A stretch of 64,000 bases of DNA from RGIG1918 sp964570895 (lineage in GTDB: Bacteria > Cyanobacteriota > Vampirovibrionia > Gastranaerophilales > Gastranaerophilaceae), in NCBI GenBank assembly GCA_964570895.1, contig CAZMZD010000002.1, positions 62,001 through 126,000 on the forward strand, read 5' to 3'. Positions 63,501 to 64,000 of the stretch are shown in pieces. Below the pieces are notes generated by a model. That model searched no databases. It saw only the letters and a program-made list of their open reading frames with translations, and was not told the origin of the DNA. Made by a program: the position numbers and the translations under genes. Within the stretch, counting starts at the first letter, position 1; each line of letters begins with the position of its first letter.

Positions 63501-64000
63501 CGCTTGTGCTTCCTGTGCGCTCAACTTCGAAAGCATTTCCTGTCACGGATTTTATGTTTTCAGGGTCATTAAACCAGCTTGAGTTTTTGCTCAAATTGCT
63601 GCCTGAATAATTTGCATCATTATCTACTGCAAGAATATATGGGTCTGTTGAAGTTATCCAAGCGCATTCGAGTATATTTCCCGCATTAGTTCTTGCTGTA
63701 AACGAGCCTCTATTTCCGGCACCAACATTCATCACAGTGGCTGCTGCGCATTGGATAATAGAGCCATAGATACTGCCCACAAACCCGCCATAATATGAGT
63801 TTTCATTAGCGTTTTCAATTGTCACATTTCCTGCGGCGTATGAACCTGTGATTGTGCCGCTGTTCATGCCCACAAAGCCGCCGATGTATTGCGCTTTGCT
63901 GTTAGAAGTTGGGATTGCGGAAGTTTTTTCAGCGAGTTCTGATGAGCTCATTGCACTCACGCCATTTTTAGAGCTGCCATTCACCGCGCCGATTGAGCTT
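51565..64000 (-). CDS. Giant GLUG-repeat surface protein, 5' end beyond window
   Basis: Open on the minus strand from the window edge to the stop at 51565: about 4,144 codons with no start in view (the first in-frame GTG at 63984 is preceded by an open frame to 64000). Six modules are visible. Each opens with an AEAxxxGYTVV..AxEL..A...MLFxDIDMS...GTFDGNGFTISN lead-in (near 63.4, 61.3, 59.9, 56.7, 55.2 and 53.8 kb) followed by many GLUG-type units of about 25-30 residues (GGIAGxxxGxIxNxYSTGxVTG). Each ends with WF...NLKSILN...WNF. The repeats predict a right-handed beta-solenoid; relatives are secreted adhesins. The unique C-terminal part (about 51565-52400) has DVDNDGITDGVFGED, which is calcium-loop-like, then a coiled coil and a Ser/Gly-rich end. 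No LPXTG or autotransporter barrel is seen. Confidence 0.9.
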   Translation of the reverse strand, partial: SSIGAVNGSSKNGVSAMSSSELAEKTSAIPTSNSKAQYIGGFVGMNSGTITGSYAAGNVTIENANENSYYGGFVGSIYGSIIQCAAATVMNVGAGNRGSFTARTNAGNILECAWITSTDPYILAVDNDANYSGSNLSKNSSWFNDPENIKSVTGNAFEVERTGSTSEQTGKIELLDNADVAEIVGIHETTEAKAIADGYTVVRTAQELQSALSAGKNVMLFNDIDLSELAGGWSTVSSYGGTFDGNGFTVSNLEGTGGIIHILTGTVKNLNLKNVDIENNSATEGVGALADLASSCTVENVKVSGNVNITSSSSGEFGAGGVIGWADNSTFKNVSSSVNMKLAGTVDYSFIGGIVGKGDNTTFEAVSSTGDIISSETGLAGGIVGYSTGSITNAYSTGTVVGYSSAGGIAGRIDGNITNAYSTGVTTGAAESGGIAGRINGNITNAYSTGYTEGAGFAGGIAAKIAGNIENVYSTGHIYSSANCAGGIAGEIFYGNITNAYSTGNVEGMNYAGGIVGEGTNSTIKNAYSTGNVTSSDGDAGGIAGHFSSGNIENVYSTGIITSNNGYAGGIAGLMGGTIENTYSTGDITGFTGAGGIVGNSSGSIDIRNVYSAGNITGGQSTGGIAGDITGNIENAYSTGVINGSYIAGGIAGIIYDATITNTYSTGNITGENKVGGIVGEGTNSTIKNAYSTGNVTSSDGDVGGIAGSLSNGTIQNAYSTGNVTTDLNAGGIAGSMSNSTISNSYSTGNITGGHFGAGGIVGMAAGTNTIKNVYSTGTISGYNGLIGGIVGITNQLSENSDVLTLSNYAFKYQDDLSSDGIGNKSNNMTFTGLNDLAFKDAEWFTSSANLKSILNADITGASPWNFDGVVGTSIELNNSMYTVGTSGLTEAEATSAGYTVVKTAKELKVALKNGYNVMLFGNVDMSEFDSWQGISSYGGTFDGNGFTISNLEGTQGLFVELSGTVKNLNLENVNISSTENVGAIAGSISGGTIENVNISGNVESSQAAGGMATLVTSATISNVNFKGNVTSTGAETEAGGIVSCAQNSMIRDVKFEGTITSANGAGGVVSTLESSSVYNAVVNADITAGGTTGGIVGFITNSAILEGVYFNGNIETTGSNAGGIVGETNYDTTPISIREAHSTGTIKGINNVGGLAGILDFSGSSISNSSACMNVEGTVTVGGFIGRVSGGTITSSFSEGNVTGTNNVGGFIGNGVLATINHSYANLTTGGIVSSKEDVGGFIGWGEALFIENVVSKSTVVATTNNNVGGFIGVYNDCDYIYFIPANYAYLEQTNSNVRNYDGIGSSDDTSNNYSHDINWFNDTAALDTILNAGIAEGEAKIWNFAGSNTVSAAEDVLTGATGGTDGTIGLTKAEAIAQGYTVVETAEQLRDAIIANKKIMLFADVNLSSISDWQVTGTYTNEFAGNGKTISGLKGGSLLGNMGAGANVSNLTISGANVTSGKGTIADSASNATFTNITASGSVTGNATVGGLVGTVENSNFSKITSNVNVTGNEAVGGVAGSATNSDFTTVTVKGAIALVSGSAGGVAGIMTGGEVSYATISASISGGNALGGIGGVAGTADNATIKNVHVTSSTTLSGSGNTIGGLVGQQNNSNLNITNVLMEGTIIGDSVGLGGVVGTSDGTLNANKIRITGNITNNWVCTGGVVGCANVANINDVSFEGIISGASETGGIAGEISGSGKISNVTVTGTVSGASKTGGVAGSANNVEFANIKVVNTITGEDYTGGVAGYMEDGKIEFATVNVQMFGANNEKYSNIGGVVGGMKSKSADNITFANSISIKAVLEGANNIGGFIGSIEKEGTGNIEIGTIQISNDSTITGAEGVAGLIGLISGSNTGNISIFEISSDAQISGSKYTAGVIGKYIASVDGSTLTLHDAKSTGIITGDEYTAGIIGWAENTTISNSYSTSDITSTGNYTAGIVGYANASTIQNSYSTGNITGADYTAGVAGKAENSIISNVSSSGEIAGKGYTAGIVGRASGTTAEDNGGTEVITKITNAYSTSKITGYDNVGGIAGTATTNVTIENVLYDGEITATSTAIGHAGGIVGKITTNSSIKNATAKGSVNSTGIFIGGIAGYMSKATVENSVSYMDVTGRNQVGGFAGCVAGSSTITNSYATGLNGGAVSVIGKNNVGGFAGVVANSTVDSSWANADVQGEERVGGFVGQATAGTYGNTIITNSYATGSVTGDTNVGGFVGKAQGAKISNSFAGYLKSKGQTGFSVTGNNNVGGFAGFAASSEITYSFSEGTVNAGSGASTDSVFGGFIGTIGAGSGLTNPTAIANSYTASQITATAGTRGGFIGKVDEDAELNVSNYAFEKQMTEGVQGTYGIAYVADTATVAGKLLAAEKEKDWFSNTLNVNSILGTEGNNVWNMHVTSDGMLSDKLTECVGINAVTENEAKNAGFTIVHNAQELWEALNKEGGNAANIMLFNDIDMSDLDELDITWTAIYNYTGTFDGNGFTISNITGENGLFAMTHNATFKNLTLDNINITNNNSTRDLVGGLVSAANSTTFENIKVSGNISSTYGSAGLIAGYTDNSTFKNIELAGSVIGGSEIGALAGEADDITVENVTSSANVQGSGNVGGIVGLVVDPSAFTNVCQTGNVTGTGNNTGGLIGHIYGATITIEKSYVDCTVTGGDCTGGLVGYAEDNDNMTISNSFAFGTVTGGDCTGGLVGNSNNININSSWSSANVSGSINVGGLAGSISNSTIENSWAAGSVTGYDVGGLVGVALNTTIKNSWATGDISAAGIGGGFIGTSTNNTISNSYCTGSVIANGGATSSSVFGGFAGTVDGGTIQNVFSTSQVSTNIGIAGGFIGTISSACTLSNYAFVNQNSGMVQNTHGIGSGAELALDANSNISAEAKAVHNAAWFTQTENIGSILKAGDDDNIWDFAILDSTAGELGTAVTETVGVNGITEAEAKAQGFTVVKSALELQNALNAGENVMLFADIDMNDIVGGWSTVASYSGTFDGNGFTVSNINRAMINFATEGATFKNLNLKDVNISTSENHVGAIANYGYKVTFDNIKATGSVSGGSAVGFIAGDAGEATFTNITIDGTVSGTSYVGLVLGSTQDGTTTFKDITLSGSVTGTGNYVGGVIGYVINGIKAENIKSDVTVTGADYTGGILGATMIWAEIQNCEILGNVTGNNSVGGIGGSVAGTFSNCIVRGNVSGNDNVGGIVGTSTEYTIAHSYTTGNVTGNNYVGGIIGNGYNSWNSSISNSFATGTVKGTNYIGGLAGSFGDNTSSNKGELSNSYFAGTVTTDSISTVDNPIYIGALVGSINSSSTITNCAFLDQINNGSLTAVQNTCGIGAGASEELASMNFMQSADWFTNRDNLKSIVGDDWNFSTDKNADVADKYSELVGVNLITEAEAREAGYAVVRTEAELIAALTAGENIMLFNDIELSGTWSAYAEFAGILDGNGFTISNLNGEQGLFEKLTGTVCNLNLKDVNINNSNKHEIGAIAGTIDGGKVSNVTVSGNIVGSSGTTFAGAIAGRFESGEITNCSYQFGVKLKDGATDETDPDNWEADGTISSNIQAGGIVGAMSDGTISGCSVKAGVKNFQTTDESGNTVDNYVEYLGTIYGQDTAGGIVGSATGGKIVGSSVNANIVGGSGSAGGIVSGANNTTIIGCSASGNVTGAAAGGIVCNLFGGSTISDSFSTANVTGAQIAGGVAGLVNNAIIENSYATGAVTGSTYAGGFAGFVGNNTTIRNSYSAGDVLGDNTSGAYGGFVGYIESDSEANAVNIYNVFSKSQVRATAGNRGAFIGNIKSGSYLSLNTAENYASGKSPNYAYAVQENSFSDVSGLGIQSGANGTVLNFVNGVYKDNVLKNGAQSDAWFREVDNLKSILNSTVNENGETVILEGADSHWTFGYEIYSEILDENGNPTGEYKVLTLQNPVLTGNVSANASLTPTEKQAVSDNLELGDKKTYGTHFKGQVLPDNQADNQIEFDTGFSLKIGVDVDNDGITDGVFGEDITLDVISGNDIEEIKARNLAILEDLRSAILGKQSYIDMKQEEVETKQARLMALLTGGSSSESSSSGTGALKQTYRTSNIDRKQFNSTVTDLVQALMEVVQSALLTDKKGNSDIANILNMMGFPTNLLSGTTSGLSGSSWSGGSGLSSKS
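61893..61974. repeat. 82-bp exact direct repeat inside the GLUG gene, copy 1
   Basis: Identical to 62382-62463 at every base, while neighbouring GLUG units differ widely. The 489-bp offset equals 163 codons, so the frame is kept. Points to recent duplication or gene conversion of repeat units. Confidence 0.9.
62382..62463. repeat. 82-bp exact direct repeat inside the GLUG gene, copy 2
   Basis: Second copy of the sequence at 61893-61974. The match stops sharply on both sides. Confidence 0.9.

Noticed and set aside
63982..63984. GTG at 63984 as the start of the GLUG protein
   Set aside because: The frame is open to the window edge and the sequence is mid-repeat (no signal peptide), so the true start lies outside.
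1..64000. tRNA, rRNA or tmRNA genes
   Set aside because: All gaps were read on both strands for cloverleaf or CCA-ended candidates and none was convincing; a covariance search would be more sensitive.

Overview
The window is a low-GC (roughly one-third by eye) chromosomal segment of a didermal, fermentative, flagellated and piliated bacterium. My best placement is the non-photosynthetic sister group of Cyanobacteria (Vampirovibrionia/'Melainabacteria', probably Gastranaerophilales). Support: a cyanobacterial-type ribosomal protein L34, an enlarged cyanobacterial-like NusB, a Kdo transferase (LPS, hence an outer membrane), an [FeFe]-hydrogenase maturase (HydF), and proteins with the short N-terminal 'MxIxxI...F(K/G)' tags I associate with that group. 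This is inferred from remembered family features, not from a database search.

Layout. 1-8.3 kb: minus-strand speE-aroA, then plus-strand small protein-engB facing a minus-strand run (TrmH-like methyltransferase, Xaa-Pro aminopeptidase, YjbQ, WaaA, DUF4127). 8.3-15.4 kb: a peptidoglycan/division cluster murF-mraY-murD-ftsW-murG ending in folC, with overlapping genes. 15.4-24.1 kb: housekeeping genes: rnpA/rpmH (overlapping), proC, rpsU, yajQ-nadK-recN, nusB-ftsY, a stand-alone 2-hydroxyacyl-CoA dehydratase/activase-like protein and a 52-aa small protein. 24.2-31.4 kb: corA, secG, a flagellar rod block (FliK-like, two FlgF/G-like proteins, FlgB, FlgC), prmC, an MFS carrier. 31.4-41.9 kb: a short DUF262-like protein with obg, then a type IV pilus/type II secretion operon (PilP/GspC-like, secretin, GspE/PilB, GspF/PilC) followed by two near-duplicate prepilin genes with their own promoters and terminators.

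41.9-51.5 kb is accessory: hydF, a ribbon-helix-helix protein, several lineage-type hypothetical proteins, an AbrB-like/HTH divergent pair with an operator array, and a HAD phosphatase with a C-terminal membrane anchor. These genes are separated by intergenic DNA built almost wholly from a few families of hairpin-forming repeats. Copies of one family keep pairing ends although the bases differ (covariation). 51.6-64 kb is the 3' part of one giant gene (>4,100 codons) for a GLUG-repeat beta-solenoid surface protein, running off the window.

Two cross-cutting observations stand out. First, at least seven first-of-operon genes have a -10 hexamer 6-8 nt before the ATG and no Shine-Dalgarno sequence, which predicts leaderless mRNAs alongside normally led genes. 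Second, the composite intergenic repeats are duplicated as ordered blocks with exactly conserved spacing. I see no tRNA, rRNA, CRISPR array, transposase or prophage.
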